A DNA stretch of 64,000 nt, from contig JAOZFH010000063.1 in the NCBI GenBank assembly GCA_027491415.1, positions 64,414 to 128,413 of the forward strand, written 5' to 3'. Below the pieces are notes generated by a model that worked only from the letters and a program-made list of their open reading frames with translations, searched no databases and was not told the DNA's origin. The DNA comes from Thermoproteota archaeon (lineage in GTDB: Archaea; Korarchaeota; Korarchaeia; Korarchaeales; Korarchaeaceae). Shown piece by piece: positions 22,878 to 31,402 of the stretch; positions within the stretch are counted from its first letter, which is position 1; each line of letters begins with the position of its first letter. Made by a program: the position numbers and the translations under genes.

Positions 22878-23414
22878 ATGCCCGCGAGAGATCTCAGGTC
22901 CAAGAGGGTGATCCTGCTCGCTCACTGCCTGCTCAACCAGAACTCCGTGGTCTTCGGTAAGGCCAGGAGGCCCGGGCCGGTCGGGGAGCTCGTGAAGCTC
23001 CTCGTCGACGCGGGAGTAGGCATGGTGCAGCTCCCCTGCCCCGAACTCACCCACTACGGGCTCAGGAGGTTCTGGGCTGTGAAGGAGCAGTTCGACAATC
23101 CGGGATTCAGGGCCCGCTGCCGGAGGATAGCCTCCGAGGTCGCCGAGGTGGTCGGGGAGTACCTCAGGAACGGCTACGAGGTGCTCGGCTTCGTCGGCGT
23201 GAACGGGAGCCCATCCTGCGGTGTCAGAGAGCACGGCAGCGGGGACTGGATGGGGGATCCTAGGGAAGCTGGAGGGTACTCGAGGGAGCCGGGGCCGGGC
23301 ATCTTCGTCGAGGAACTCATGAGGGTCTTGAATGTGAGGTTCGAGGAGTGGGACTGGAGGGACGTGGAGGGCTCGCTCGAGAGAATCGCGGGCTTGATGA
23401 GGTCGAGTCAATAG
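22878..23414 (+). CDS. DUF523/TudS-like Fe-S protein (thiouracil desulfurase-like)
   Basis: 178 residues from ATG 22878. It keeps the three regions of the DUF523/TudS group: ILLAHCLLNQNSVVFG near the N-terminus, VQLPCPELTHYGLRRFW, and GVNGSPSCGVREHG. Each has one cysteine. In characterised TudS three such cysteines hold a [4Fe-4S] cluster that removes sulfur from thiouracil. The C-terminus (GPGIFVEELMRVL) also fits. Assignment to desulfuration is by homology from memory. An in-frame TTG at 22827 falls inside the promoter and is rejected. Confidence 0.7.
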   Translation: MPARDLRSKRVILLAHCLLNQNSVVFGKARRPGPVGELVKLLVDAGVGMVQLPCPELTHYGLRRFWAVKEQFDNPGFRARCRRIASEVAEVVGEYLRNGYEVLGFVGVNGSPSCGVREHGSGDWMGDPREAGGYSREPGPGIFVEELMRVLNVRFEEWDWRDVEGSLERIAGLMRSSQ

Positions 23415-23445
23415 TTAAATTTCCCGGCGACATCGAGGCTGCGAG

Positions 23446-23522
23446 GGGGCCGTGGTCTAGCTTGGTAGGATGCCGGCCTTGGGAGCCGGTGGTCGTGGGT
23501 TCGAATCCCACCGGCCCCACCA
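23446..23522 (+). tRNA. tRNA-Pro(TGG)
   Basis: 77 nt including encoded CCA. Acceptor GGGGCCG/CGGCCCC; anticodon stem CCGGC/GCCGG with loop CTTGGGA (anticodon TGG); T-arm GTGGG-TTCGAAT-CCCAC. Its 5' half is almost the same as that of the intron-bearing tRNA-Pro(CGG). No intron. A TATA-like AGTTAAATT lies at 23413-23421. Confidence 0.96.
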
Positions 23523-23699
23523 TCTCTCGCCCGTGATTCAGTCGGCTGGATCCCCTGCTCCCGCGTTAGTTCACGCAGGCCTCCTGACCTGTACATTCCG
23601 CTATCCACAGGCCGACGCGGTCGAGATCAGATCGGAACCTGAAGGTGTGTTTTTATTCTTCTCAGGGTTTTTCCCTTTTACAGCGGCGCCTGGCAAGAT
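23523..23699. other. Gap between tRNA-Pro(TGG) and the decayed gene
   Basis: No gene seen. GTTTTTATTC at 23647-23656 looks like a TATA, but no start codon follows it at a useful distance, in keeping with a decayed gene downstream. Confidence 0.3.
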
Positions 23700-24560
23700 T
23701 CGGCTAGCCGCATTCTTCGCTGCAGCTGTCCTTCTGATCGCGCTAACCGCGGCCCTACCATCTAGGGGAACACCTCACGGATCACTGAGGTGCCTCACTC
23801 GCTTGAGACCTCTGAGAGGCGGACTCTCAACAGCTCGTCATCTAGCCGCCAGGGCCGCATCCCACGGGCCGATCTCGGACGAATGTAACTCACCTATGCG
23901 TCCTGTCGAGAAAGAGCAACGTCAGCGCGTGTAGGGCGTATGAGGTTGGAAATGCAACGGTGTACGTCCCAGAGGATATCGACCTCTTCTTCAAGTGGAG
24001 GGCCGCGGCCGTGGCGTCGGAGATGGGGGCCGAGGAGCTCAGCCAGAGGATGGACACATTGTTCGATCTTCTAGGGAGAGGGCCCGAAGGAGATGAGGGC
24101 TCTGATAATGAGCCGATTAACGAAACGCTCAGGCTCGTTCACGGCCCGATCAGGAACCTGTCCGTGGACAGGCTCAGGGAGGGGGCGCTGTTCGTCCTTT
24201 ATGAGCTGTCGCTTGGGAGGGAGTACGTACTAGCAGCCTGCGATCCCCCCGCGTGTCTCATTTCCGACGGACTGGAGATATCTCTACAATTTCGACGGGG
24301 CTGGGTGCCTGGTCTAGATAGGCTGCTACAGCTCTCCCACTCCTCGGAGGTACGCCTTCATTGGAGAGACCTGCACGACCACCTACACCACCGACATGGA
24401 CTACTACTGGCAAGAGGCAAATCGATACTGTGATTCAAGCCTACTAAGGTCCATCCAGGTCAAGTGGTTCCACAGGGCTTTAGCGCTGAGTCCTTACGGT
24501 TGGAGGCACGACATCATATGGGAGGGGAACAAGAACTCCAGTGCAGAGTGGTACACATGA
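23700..24560 (+). pseudogene. Decayed gene for a secreted, Tyr/Trp/Cys-rich protein
   Basis: Protein-like sequence runs through all three forward frames in turn. A signal-peptide-like start (KIRLAAFFAAAVLLIALTAA, from ~23694) is followed, after a +1 shift before ~23940, by ATVYVPEDIDLFFKWRAAAV and VDRLREGALFVLYELSLGRE. After another +1 shift near 24270 it continues as DWRYLYNFDGAGCLV, a TAG at 24315-24317, then YAFIGETCTTTYTTDMDYYW and ALSPYGWRHDIIWEGNKNSS, ending at TGA 24558-24560. No family recognised. Two frameshifts, an internal stop and no start codon make it a pseudogene. Confidence 0.55.
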
Positions 24561-24978
24561 AGTGAGCCATGTGAGACTACTACCCCCTCGTCTGGCTGGT
24601 ACTATCATCCGCCACAATTACTACTACGTGCTCTATTGCTGCTACCCCCCGAGGTACTACTGCAACACCCACTGTGGAGATTACTGATCCGCGTGCGACG
24701 AGGATGCGACGCAGCACTTTGTTGGGAGACCCTAGAGAGAATCTGGAGGGACGCGGTGGTCTCTTAAGTAAAGGGAGCCAGAGGGACCGAGCCGAGGGTT
24801 CATGTAACCTGCGGGTCGCTGATCCCTGACCCTCCTCAATAGGCCGACAAGCAGCTGATCCAACCTCTTTTCGGCTCTACCATTAGCGATCTGGGTAAGC
24901 ATCGATCTACTTGCTGCTCCCTCGCGCGCGGAGACGTCTCCAGAGTGCCGGTTCATAGAGACCGCCTGAGCCAATTCC
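24561..24978. other. Remnant region without an intact gene
   Basis: A short plus-strand stretch (about 24600-24687) reads as Tyr/Cys-rich sequence (HNYYYVLYCCYPPRYYC) ending in TGA. It may be a further fragment of the broken secreted gene or of a related one. Nothing else convincing is seen up to the PIN gene at 24979. Confidence 0.3.
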
Positions 24979-25371
24979 CTACTTGTACCAAGTCGCCTTG
25001 ACGCCTAACACCCGGAAGTGGGGGTCGTCGCTGACCACTATCCCTCTCGTGGACTTGGCCACGGCCGCCACGAGGGCGTCGGCCAAGGGGACCCCCCTGG
25101 CCAGTGTCATCCTCCCCGCCTCGAGGGCCACGCGCTCGTCTATCGGCTCCACCTTGGCTCCGCTCGAGATCCAGACCTTTAGCTTCACCTCAGCCGCCTC
25201 GGAGCCGAGCCTCCTCCCCGCGACCTTGATGAACTCGGCGACGACGACGGCCGGTATGACGAAGCCCTCTCCCGCCCTTCTGACGACGAACTCCCTAAGC
25301 TTCTCTCTATCCCGCTCTGTGGGCGGGAAGGTGTAGGCTATGAGGAAGCGGGTGTCGAGTATCAGCGCCAA
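24979..25371 (-). CDS. vapC: PIN-domain toxin (third module)
   Basis: 130 residues from TTG 25371, overlapping the antitoxin stop by 10 nt. PIN motifs are ALILDTRFLIAYTF at the N-terminus, IPAVVVAEFIKVAGRR, GVPLADALVAAVAKSTRGIV and VSDDPHFRVLGV at the end. The four acidic ligands (D in LDTRF, E in VAEF, D in LADA, D in SDDP) are all present, so it should be an active RNase. It is paired with the AbrB-type gene upstream. Confidence 0.88.
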   Translation of the reverse strand: MALILDTRFLIAYTFPPTERDREKLREFVVRRAGEGFVIPAVVVAEFIKVAGRRLGSEAAEVKLKVWISSGAKVEPIDERVALEAGRMTLARGVPLADALVAAVAKSTRGIVVSDDPHFRVLGVKATWYK

Positions 25372-25586
25372 CGCGCCCTCTCCTCCTCGAGGTCGGACAG
25401 GATCTTGAGGTACTCCTCCTCACCCACCGCCTCTCCCGGCTCCGGGAGCCCAGGCTTCCACAGCACTATCCTGTCTCCCTCGATCTCCGTGTATATCAGA
25501 TCACCTTCCCCTATTCCCAACATTTCCCTGAACTTCTTTGGGATGGTCACCTGGCCCTTCCTAGTCACCTTCAGCGAAACTGGCAT
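25362..25586 (-). CDS. vapB: AbrB/MazE-type antitoxin (third module)
   Basis: 74 residues. AbrB fold: SLKVTRKGQVTIPKKFREML then GIGEGDLIYTEIEGDRIVLW. The C-terminal acidic helix (EEEYLKILSDLEEERARWR) is the expected toxin-binding part. The ATG at 25586 lies ~26 bp from TTTTTTAAG (25608-25616), so it is probably leaderless. A perfect inverted repeat between TATA and ATG may be its operator. Confidence 0.88.
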   Translation of the reverse strand: MPVSLKVTRKGQVTIPKKFREMLGIGEGDLIYTEIEGDRIVLWKPGLPEPGEAVGEEEYLKILSDLEEERARWR

Positions 25587-25591
25587 CGGTT

Positions 25592-25605
25592 GTACTTTAT
25601 AGTAC
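25592..25605. promoter_or_regulatory. Candidate autoregulatory operator of the third TA module
   Basis: GTACT-TTAT-AGTAC, a perfect 5+5 inverted repeat between the TATA (25608-25616) and the leaderless ATG (25586). Binding by the AbrB-type antitoxin there would block initiation. Confidence 0.4.
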
Positions 25606-25827
25606 TACTTAAAAAAGGTTTGCGAAAAAGTAGGACCAAAGGGCGGGAGGCGGGGATCCCGCGAATGCCGCGCTCCTCCTGCGCGGAGTTAGGCCTATGC
25701 GAGTCTCACCTCGCGAGAGTCCTCGCTTAAGGCCGTTCCAGACGCGGTTAGAGGGGAAATCACGGAGAGGCGCTCGCGGATCGGCGGTACGCAACACCGT
25801 TTTATGGGAGGGGGGCTTGGGAGGAGA

Positions 25828-26487
25828 GTGCCCCTCAGCCTAGGCTTCAGGGACCGCATGTGGAGGTCAAGCTTCGAACTCGTCAGGGAGCACGCCGCCC
25901 TAGTCGAGGAGACCGTCTCGGAGCTGGTCAGGGCGCTGAGGGCGAAGGCCGAGGGGAGGGATGCCGAGGCCCTCAGGGTGATAGGGGAGGTCAGGGCGTC
26001 CGAGGAGGCCGCGGACTCGAAGCGAAGGGAGGTCGTTGCCTCTCTGGGAAAGGGGGTGCTTCCACCCCTCAGCAGGCAGGACGTCATCCACCTGGTCAGG
26101 AGGCTGGACCGCATAGCCGACAGCGCGATGGACGCCGCGAGGTACCTGACTCACGTGAGGTTTCACGGCGAGCTAAGCGTGCTCGCCGAGGATCTCGTGA
26201 AGATGGCCGAGGCCGACCTGGAGACCGTCAAGTCCCTGAGGAGGGCGATAGACTCCATAGGGTCCGACTACGAGTCGTGCTCAAGACGCTGCGACGAGGT
26301 GGAGGAGGGGGAGAGGCTGTGCGACTCCCTACACATGAGGGCCCTGCGTACCTTCTCCGGCATGAACCCCCCGTCCGGGCTGGCGTCGGTGGTGGCCGAA
26401 CTCATAGAGGAGCTGGAAAGCATAGCAGACTTCTGTGAGGACGCCTCAGACGTTCTCAGGGCCATCGTGGTCAGGATGCAGGGGTGA
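25828..26487 (+). CDS. PhoU-like DUF47 protein
   Basis: About 219 residues, all helical (FELVREHAALVEETVSELVR, VRRLDRIADSAMDAARYL, VVAELIEELESIADFCEDAS). DUF47 proteins resemble PhoU and regulate PiT-type phosphate carriers. A PiT gene lies convergently 15 nt away. The in-frame ATG at 25804 overlaps a TATA-like TTTTATGG (25800-25807). A transcript starting ~26 bp downstream would begin at the GTG 25828, so I prefer that start. ATG 25858 is another candidate. Confidence 0.8.
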   Translation: MPLSLGFRDRMWRSSFELVREHAALVEETVSELVRALRAKAEGRDAEALRVIGEVRASEEAADSKRREVVASLGKGVLPPLSRQDVIHLVRRLDRIADSAMDAARYLTHVRFHGELSVLAEDLVKMAEADLETVKSLRRAIDSIGSDYESCSRRCDEVEEGERLCDSLHMRALRTFSGMNPPSGLASVVAELIEELESIADFCEDASDVLRAIVVRMQG

Positions 26488-26502
26488 TAGGCGGGGAGGA
26501 CC

Positions 26503-27462
26503 TCAGGCGAGGTATAGGTAGGCACGCGTTAGGGCGAAGGCGAGCGCGCCGGCCGCGGGGAACGTCACGGTCCAGGCGAACGCGACCGAGGCGAGTTCGG
26601 ACACGTTCACTGGGGATCCCCTTGCGGCGGCTATTCCCACCAGGGAGGAGACCAGGATGTGCGTTCCGGAGAGAGGGAAGCCCAGCAGAGTTCCCACGAA
26701 CATCACGGAGGCCGTCGAGAGCTGGGCGACCATAGCCGATGTCGGGGTCAGGTCCACGAGCTTCCCCCCGACCGACTCCAAGACCCTCCTTCCCAGGGTC
26801 GCCAGGCCCAGGGCCATGCCGACCCCCCCGAGCACCGTGACCATCGTCGAACCGCCTAAGGCGGCCTTGAGGAAAGCGGTCGCGTTTGCGACGTCGTTCC
26901 CACCCCGGGAGAGGGCGGTCAGGGAGGAGGCGAGCAGGAGAACGTAGGAGGAGTAGTACTCGACCCTGCACCTGGAGTACAGCCCCCTCGCCCTGCTCAG
27001 CACGAATCGGCGAAAGGCCGAGTACGCTAGCCACGATCCTGCGGCCCCGAGGGCGGGTGAGACGACCCACCCCAGGGCCACCTCGCCCAGCACGCCGTAG
27101 TTCACCCCTCTCCCCACGGCCAGGCCCAGCCCCACGGCCGCGCCGACCGCCGCGTGGGTGGTCGAGACCGGCCAGCCCCAAGATGAGGCCGCCACCAGCC
27201 AAGTCGCAACGGCCAGCGAGATTATCGCCGCCTCCGCCAGCCCTATGTCGGGTACCAGATCCTGACCGAGCGTCTCCTCGACGTTGGAGCTGAGCAGGGT
27301 CGCGCCCACGAAGTCTAGGGCGGCGCCGAGCAGGGCGGCCTGGCCCACCCTCAGGATCCTGCTCCCGCCGACCGCGGCCATGGTCTCGTCGTTCGCCCCG
27401 ATGGACCAGGCTATGTAGGTCGTGAGAGCGCCGGACAGCAGCAGGAACGCCAGGGCAGGCAT
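26503..27462 (-). CDS. pit: PiT family inorganic phosphate transporter
   Basis: 319 residues, about ten hydrophobic helices. The duplicated PiT signature is seen as GANDETMAAVGG near the N-terminus and SRGGNDVANATAFLKAALGG in the second half, with SWGWPVSTTHAAVGAAVG and FPLSGTHILVSSLVG. PiT carriers import phosphate with H+ or Na+. The first copy has DETMA where GANDxANA is more usual. Together with the convergent DUF47 gene it forms a phosphate-uptake pair. Upstream, 27463-27617 holds a TATA-like CTTTAGTAG (27570-27578) and a leader of ~85 nt. Confidence 0.9.
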   Translation of the reverse strand: MPALAFLLLSGALTTYIAWSIGANDETMAAVGGSRILRVGQAALLGAALDFVGATLLSSNVEETLGQDLVPDIGLAEAAIISLAVATWLVAASSWGWPVSTTHAAVGAAVGLGLAVGRGVNYGVLGEVALGWVVSPALGAAGSWLAYSAFRRFVLSRARGLYSRCRVEYYSSYVLLLASSLTALSRGGNDVANATAFLKAALGGSTMVTVLGGVGMALGLATLGRRVLESVGGKLVDLTPTSAMVAQLSTASVMFVGTLLGFPLSGTHILVSSLVGIAAARGSPVNVSELASVAFAWTVTFPAAGALAFALTRAYLYLA

Positions 27463-27617
27463 GAGAGGTCACCCGGGGTGGCTCAGCCCGAGGGGTGGGC
27501 CGTCATCCCTGAGTCCGTTGTCCCCTCCCGGCATCATCGCCCCGTGGCCGTGGTGAGGCACCCTCCTACTAAAGTTTGAGCGGGGGCCGGTGTGGGGGGC
27601 TGTGACGTGGGGGAACC

Positions 27618-28589
27618 TCAGCCGGGAAAGAAGTGAGACCAGGCGGCGTCCACGAGGGCGTGCGTTAGCGCGGCGGCGGACACGTTCCTGCCCGAGAATA
27701 GGTAAGCCCTCGCGTAGAAGTAACCCGCCGCAGTCGCCAGCGCGGCGTACTTGACGTTCGGGACAGGCCCGTTGTTCAGGTGAGCCGCCCCGAAGATCAG
27801 GGAAGATGCAAGGATAGCCAGCCTGCCGGGCCCCAGCCTGACCTCGCACAGCTCGTGGACCACCCCCCTGAACAGGATCTCCTCGGGGAGGCCGGTCCCC
27901 ACGTATACGACGAGCAGGCTCAGGGGAAGGAGTTCGAGATCCCTTGGCCCGGGGCGGATGAAGTCTAGAGCGAGACCACCTGGGACGAGGATAGCGGCCG
28001 CCAGGGCGAACTCCCTCACGGACGCCACGACGCCCCCGCGCCCCAGGCCGTGGTCTACCCTCACTTCGAGGCCCCGGAGGAGCATGATGGAACCGGCCCC
28101 GGAGGTCATCGGGGCCAAGGTGGAGAGCGAGAGGCCCGAAGTCAGGTCGGCGCCACTGAGCAGACCGAATTCGGCGGGCAGCCAGGCCGCCAAGATGAGC
28201 GGGACGTCCCAGAGGTCTAGCCTTTTCCCCCTGAGGGGGAGGGCCAGAGCCGTCAGGGCGGCAGAGTACGCCACCAGTCTCACGGGGCTCTCGTCGGTCC
28301 ACCCCGCCGTCATGAAGGCGACGTGAACCATCGCCGGCAGCCAGACGACCGTCGCCGCCACGAGGGTGCTACTGAGGAGGCGTCTGGCCGTGGGGGAGCC
28401 TAGGAGTATGAACGACCCGACCGTCGCGGCAAAGGCCGCGGTTCTGGCCGCCAACCCGCCTGCGGCTACCCCCGGAGTCCATGAGATCTCGGCGAATATA
28501 AACGCCGTCAGCCCGAAGAGAGCTAGAGCAACCCAATCGCTCCGCGAGAGTTCCGTGCGCACCTCGTGCCGAACCGTCAGCCTGCCCAA
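27618..28589 (-). CDS. CPBP family intramembrane metalloprotease
   Basis: 323 residues with about eight hydrophobic segments. The CPBP (Abi) motifs lie in the C-terminal half: TGLPEEILFRGVVHEL (EExxxR), LIFGAAHLNNG (FxxxH) and ALTHALVDAAWSHF with the last His. Members are Rce1-type membrane proteases; bacteriocin immunity and prenyl-protein processing are known roles, but none can be assigned here. The start is TTG 28589, though a later GTG is possible. The gene is followed by PiT on the same strand after ~155 bp. Confidence 0.85.
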   Translation of the reverse strand: MGRLTVRHEVRTELSRSDWVALALFGLTAFIFAEISWTPGVAAGGLAARTAAFAATVGSFILLGSPTARRLLSSTLVAATVVWLPAMVHVAFMTAGWTDESPVRLVAYSAALTALALPLRGKRLDLWDVPLILAAWLPAEFGLLSGADLTSGLSLSTLAPMTSGAGSIMLLRGLEVRVDHGLGRGGVVASVREFALAAAILVPGGLALDFIRPGPRDLELLPLSLLVVYVGTGLPEEILFRGVVHELCEVRLGPGRLAILASSLIFGAAHLNNGPVPNVKYAALATAAGYFYARAYLFSGRNVSAAALTHALVDAAWSHFFPG

Positions 28590-28653
28590 AATGCGGCGGC
28601 CGGTCGCCGACTCGCCGCGGTTGGACGTCCAGCGGGCGAGGAGTCGAGGTGGG

Positions 28654-28730
28654 TGGAGCCCCGGGCGGGACTCGAACCCGCGACCTGCCGCTTACGAGGC
28701 GGCCGCTCTGCCGAGCTGAGCTACCGGGGC
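28654..28730 (-). tRNA. tRNA-Thr(CGT)
   Basis: 77 nt including CCA. Acceptor GCCCCGG/CCGGGGC; D-arm TAGCTCAGCTCGGCAGAGC; anticodon stem GCCGC/GCGGC with loop CTCGTAA (anticodon CGT); T-arm GCGGG-TTCGAGT-CCCGC; discriminator U. No intron. The TATA at 28754-28763 is ~27 bp upstream and serves the divergent TFE gene too. Confidence 0.95.
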
Positions 28731-28753
28731 TCGCTGACTCTGCTCCGTAGGCT

Positions 28754-28763
28754 CTATAAAATT
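28754..28763. promoter_or_regulatory. Shared TATA: tRNA-Thr (-) and TFE (+)
   Basis: CTATAAAATT. Centre ~28758: about 27 bp to the tRNA 5' end (28730) and ~26 bp to a start near 28784, just before GAGGT and the TFE ATG. Confidence 0.5.
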
Positions 28764-28792
28764 CCTGCGGGAACATTACCGAAGAGGTAGTG

Positions 28793-29323
28793 ATGGAAGA
28801 GAGGGACTTGGCGCTCGCCGCGGTCGCCGCAGCCGTCGGCGACGTTGAGGTTGCAAAGTCGCTGATGGAGTTAGCCTCCGCCGAGGAGTTTCACGAGGTG
28901 GAGCTGGCGCAGAGGCTCGATATGACCCAGCAGGAGGTCAGGAGGATACTCTACGCCCTCCAGGACGCGAACCTCGCCCACCAGCTCAGGACCGAGGAGC
29001 TGGAGGAAGGAGGGAGGAGGGTCTACTGGAGGCTGAATCTCGCCAACTCAAGGGACTTCCTGAGGTCAAGGCTGAAGAGGATCCGGGATCTCCTTATTGG
29101 TCGGCGGAGGCTGGAAGAGTTCAGCGAGTTCTACGTGTGCGCCAACGACCCAAGCCACCACAGGGTGAGATCGGATGATATCCTCCCGATGCTCATGGAC
29201 GGTGGGGAGGTCACCTGCCCGGTGTGCGGAGCCTCCTTAGAACCCGAAAACAGGGAGGCCATGCTGTCCAAGATTGATGGGCTCGTTGAGGCCATAGACG
29301 AGGTGCTCAGGCTGCTGGGGTGA
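28793..29323 (+). CDS. tfe: Transcription factor E, alpha subunit (TFE)
   Basis: 176 residues from ATG 28793 (GTG 28790 just before). Winged-helix N-domain: AQRLDMTQQEVRRILYALQD, then HQLRTEELEEGGRRVYWRLN; a charged linker helix; and a zinc-ribbon C-domain with CANDPSHHR and CPVCGASLE. One ligand position reads His where many homologues have Cys. TFE helps TBP and TFB open promoters. It is followed by DUF2110 with a TGATG overlap, a frequent archaeal pair. Confidence 0.9.
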   Translation: MEERDLALAAVAAAVGDVEVAKSLMELASAEEFHEVELAQRLDMTQQEVRRILYALQDANLAHQLRTEELEEGGRRVYWRLNLANSRDFLRSRLKRIRDLLIGRRRLEEFSEFYVCANDPSHHRVRSDDILPMLMDGGEVTCPVCGASLEPENREAMLSKIDGLVEAIDEVLRLLG

Positions 29324-30114
29324 TGGCCCTGGTTCAGAGGGTACTGCTCGCCGAGAAGATCTACGGAAGGTCTCTAGACAGGAGGCTCGAGGAATTTGGC
29401 TGGGAGATCATGTCGCAGATCGAGGAGATGGACGTCGAAGGTCTCGATCTGGACGTCGTCGATAAGGACTGGGTGCTCGCCACGGTCGAGGGCAGGGACG
29501 AAGTCGCGGTGGCCAACCTTCTGAGGTTGAGGTACGGCGAGGTGAAGAGCATGGAGGAGGTGTCGGAAGGAGAGGAGCTCAGGGGCTTCATCACGGACCT
29601 CGGCAGGGTGGGCTACGGGGTGTACGTCGACGCCTTCGTGGAGGACAAAGACGCCCTCGTGCCCCTGTACGAGCTGAGGAGATCTCTGGTAGGCGGGAAG
29701 AGGCTCCCAGCCAGGCTGATTGCGAGGCTCTTCGGGTTCGTGGAGCGGATGCCCCTGAGGATCGTGGTAGAGAGGAGGAAAAATGGGACCGTCGACGCGT
29801 CCATAGCCCCGAGGCAGGCGGCGGAGTTCCAGAGGTGGATCAGGAGGGGCCTCGACGTGCTCGTGGTGTCTGGCTACACGGCCAGAGAGATAAGGAGGGC
29901 CCTCAGGAAGACCGGACACGCGGTGGACGTGATAAGGATTGAGAGGCTCGCCTTCCTCTGTCACGCCCTAGTCTGCAAGGCCGACACCCAGGCCAGGGGC
30001 CTAGTGCCAGCCGTCGGCCCGCACCTCCCCGGGGCGCCGCTGGGGGTCTTCTCTCCCAGGGAGATAAGGCGCACCATCAGCCAGGCAGATGGGTCCCAAG
30101 AGGAAGCCGAGTAG
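29323..30114 (+). CDS. DUF2110 family archaeal protein
   Basis: 263 residues. The ATG overlaps the TFE stop (TGATG). Sequence blocks LLAEKIYGRSLDRRLEEFG, VDKDWVLATVEGRDEVAVAN and FITDLGRVGYGVYVDAFVED resemble archaeal DUF2110. A segment ending VVERRKNGTVDASIAPRQAA and VVSGYTAREIRRALRKTGHA suggests an RNA-binding-like C-terminal half. Function unknown; constant linkage to TFE implies a role in gene expression. Its 3' end faces the endonuclease Q gene 22 bp away. Confidence 0.75.
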   Translation: MALVQRVLLAEKIYGRSLDRRLEEFGWEIMSQIEEMDVEGLDLDVVDKDWVLATVEGRDEVAVANLLRLRYGEVKSMEEVSEGEELRGFITDLGRVGYGVYVDAFVEDKDALVPLYELRRSLVGGKRLPARLIARLFGFVERMPLRIVVERRKNGTVDASIAPRQAAEFQRWIRRGLDVLVVSGYTAREIRRALRKTGHAVDVIRIERLAFLCHALVCKADTQARGLVPAVGPHLPGAPLGVFSPREIRRTISQADGSQEEAE

Positions 30115-30136
30115 CTCGGCTGGGCGCCTAATCAAG

Positions 30137-31402
30137 TCAGGAGAGGTAGTCCGTGAGGTCTTCGAAGTCGGGTGGGTCTCTGGACGTCTCCCCGGGAGGG
30201 ATGATCTTTCCGTACACGCCGTCGTAGCCGGGTTCTATCCTCAGGCTACCCTCACGCATGACGCGCACGGACTGCGCCACCAGGTCGCCGGCAATGCTCC
30301 GCAGCCTCTCCAAGTCGCCAGACATGAGCGCCTCGAGCTCGGATCCGAACTCCCGAATCAAGGCCTCGTAGACGACCTGCGGCTTGTCGGGAAGCGCCCT
30401 CCTTGAGTTGGCCATGGCCAGAAGTTCCTCGAGCGGGATGAGGCTGTAGAACGGCCTTTTGTCAGGCGGCCTGTACCCCTCGGGCCTGTCGGCCAGCTCC
30501 TCCACTCTGTGCAGCACCCCGAGTGTCAGGGGCCTGCCGCACACCGGGCAGGTGTTCCCCCTCCTCGTGGCCTCCTTTGGGTGGAGCCTTACCCCGCAGT
30601 CCCTGTGCCCATCGTAGTGGTACTTCCCGTACTCCGGCGGGACCTCGACCGTGTAGGCTATCCTAGAAGTCCCCTCTCCGCGGATCGCCCTTACTATCTC
30701 CCTGTACTCCGGGGCCCTGACCTCGAAGGCCGTGAGTTCCCTCCCCAACCTCAGGGGGCTCGGGGAGTGTGCGTCTGAGAAGCTGACCAGCGAGTACCTG
30801 TCGAGGGAGCTCAGCCTCCAGTTCATCGGGGGGTCCGAGGAGAGGCCAGTCTCTATGGCGTGTATCCTCACGACCTGATCCCCGAAGGCCTCCTCAAGGG
30901 AGTCGAACCCGCTCCTGCTTCCGAATACGGAGTACCATGGCGTCCAAGCGTGGGCGGGGATCACCTCGATCCAAGGGTCCACCTCCGCGATCGCCTCCAC
31001 GAACTCGGCCGGCTCCACCGAGAGGGTCGGCCTCCCGTCCACGGCTAGGTCACCCCAGCTGGACGCGACCTCCGAGGCCTGCTCCGCCGCCTCGAGGCTC
31101 GGGGCGAGGACCACAACGTGAATTCGGTGGATCTTCTCGCCCCTCCTGAACTGAAGGTTGACCTCGGTCTGCGGAAGAAAGAGAACGCCGCCGTACTCAT
31201 AGAGATCTCCCGATTCGCCTCTCGAGAGCCAAGACCTGAGTTCCCTCATCCAGCCCGGGTGGGTGAAGTCACCGGTGCCGAGCAGGTCCACCCCCTTGAG
31301 CCTGGCCGCCGAGACCAGGTGCGGGATGTCCATCCTTGGGCTGGTGGCGCGGCTGTACCTCGAGTGAATGTGGAGGTCTGCCCTCAGGATCGTCCCCCTC
31401 AC
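30137..31402 (-). CDS. endoQ: Endonuclease Q (PHP-domain deaminated-base endonuclease)
   Basis: 421 residues from GTG 31402, overlapping the regulator stop by 4 nt (GTGA). PHP motifs are ADLHIHSRYSRATS, LLGTGDFTHPGWMREL, PAHAWTPWYSVFGSRSGF and SFSDAHSPSPLRLGRELTAF. The zinc-finger region has CGVRLHPKEATRRG followed by CPVCGRPLT. This is the layout of EndoQ from Pyrococcus, which nicks 5' of uracil, hypoxanthine and AP sites in DNA. The match is clear over the whole length. Related PHP proteins in bacteria are less well known, but the zinc segment supports EndoQ. It may be coexpressed with the TrmB-like regulator and TRAM protein. Confidence 0.85.
   Translation of the reverse strand: MRGTILRADLHIHSRYSRATSPRMDIPHLVSAARLKGVDLLGTGDFTHPGWMRELRSWLSRGESGDLYEYGGVLFLPQTEVNLQFRRGEKIHRIHVVVLAPSLEAAEQASEVASSWGDLAVDGRPTLSVEPAEFVEAIAEVDPWIEVIPAHAWTPWYSVFGSRSGFDSLEEAFGDQVVRIHAIETGLSSDPPMNWRLSSLDRYSLVSFSDAHSPSPLRLGRELTAFEVRAPEYREIVRAIRGEGTSRIAYTVEVPPEYGKYHYDGHRDCGVRLHPKEATRRGNTCPVCGRPLTLGVLHRVEELADRPEGYRPPDKRPFYSLIPLEELLAMANSRRALPDKPQVVYEALIREFGSELEALMSGDLERLRSIAGDLVAQSVRVMREGSLRIEPGYDGVYGKIIPPGETSRDPPDFEDLTDYLS

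Noticed and set aside
24732..24974. 80-codon minus-strand frame beside the third toxin gene
   Set aside because: No ribosome signal, no promoter and no family likeness; it lies in a remnant region.
27469..27561. Short His-rich frame (PHHGHGAMMPGG...) in the leader of the phosphate transporter gene, with AGGAGG before its GTG
   Set aside because: It is the end of a long shadow frame of the CPBP gene, and the TATA at 27570-27578 would start the transcript inside it. A leader peptide is possible but not supportable.
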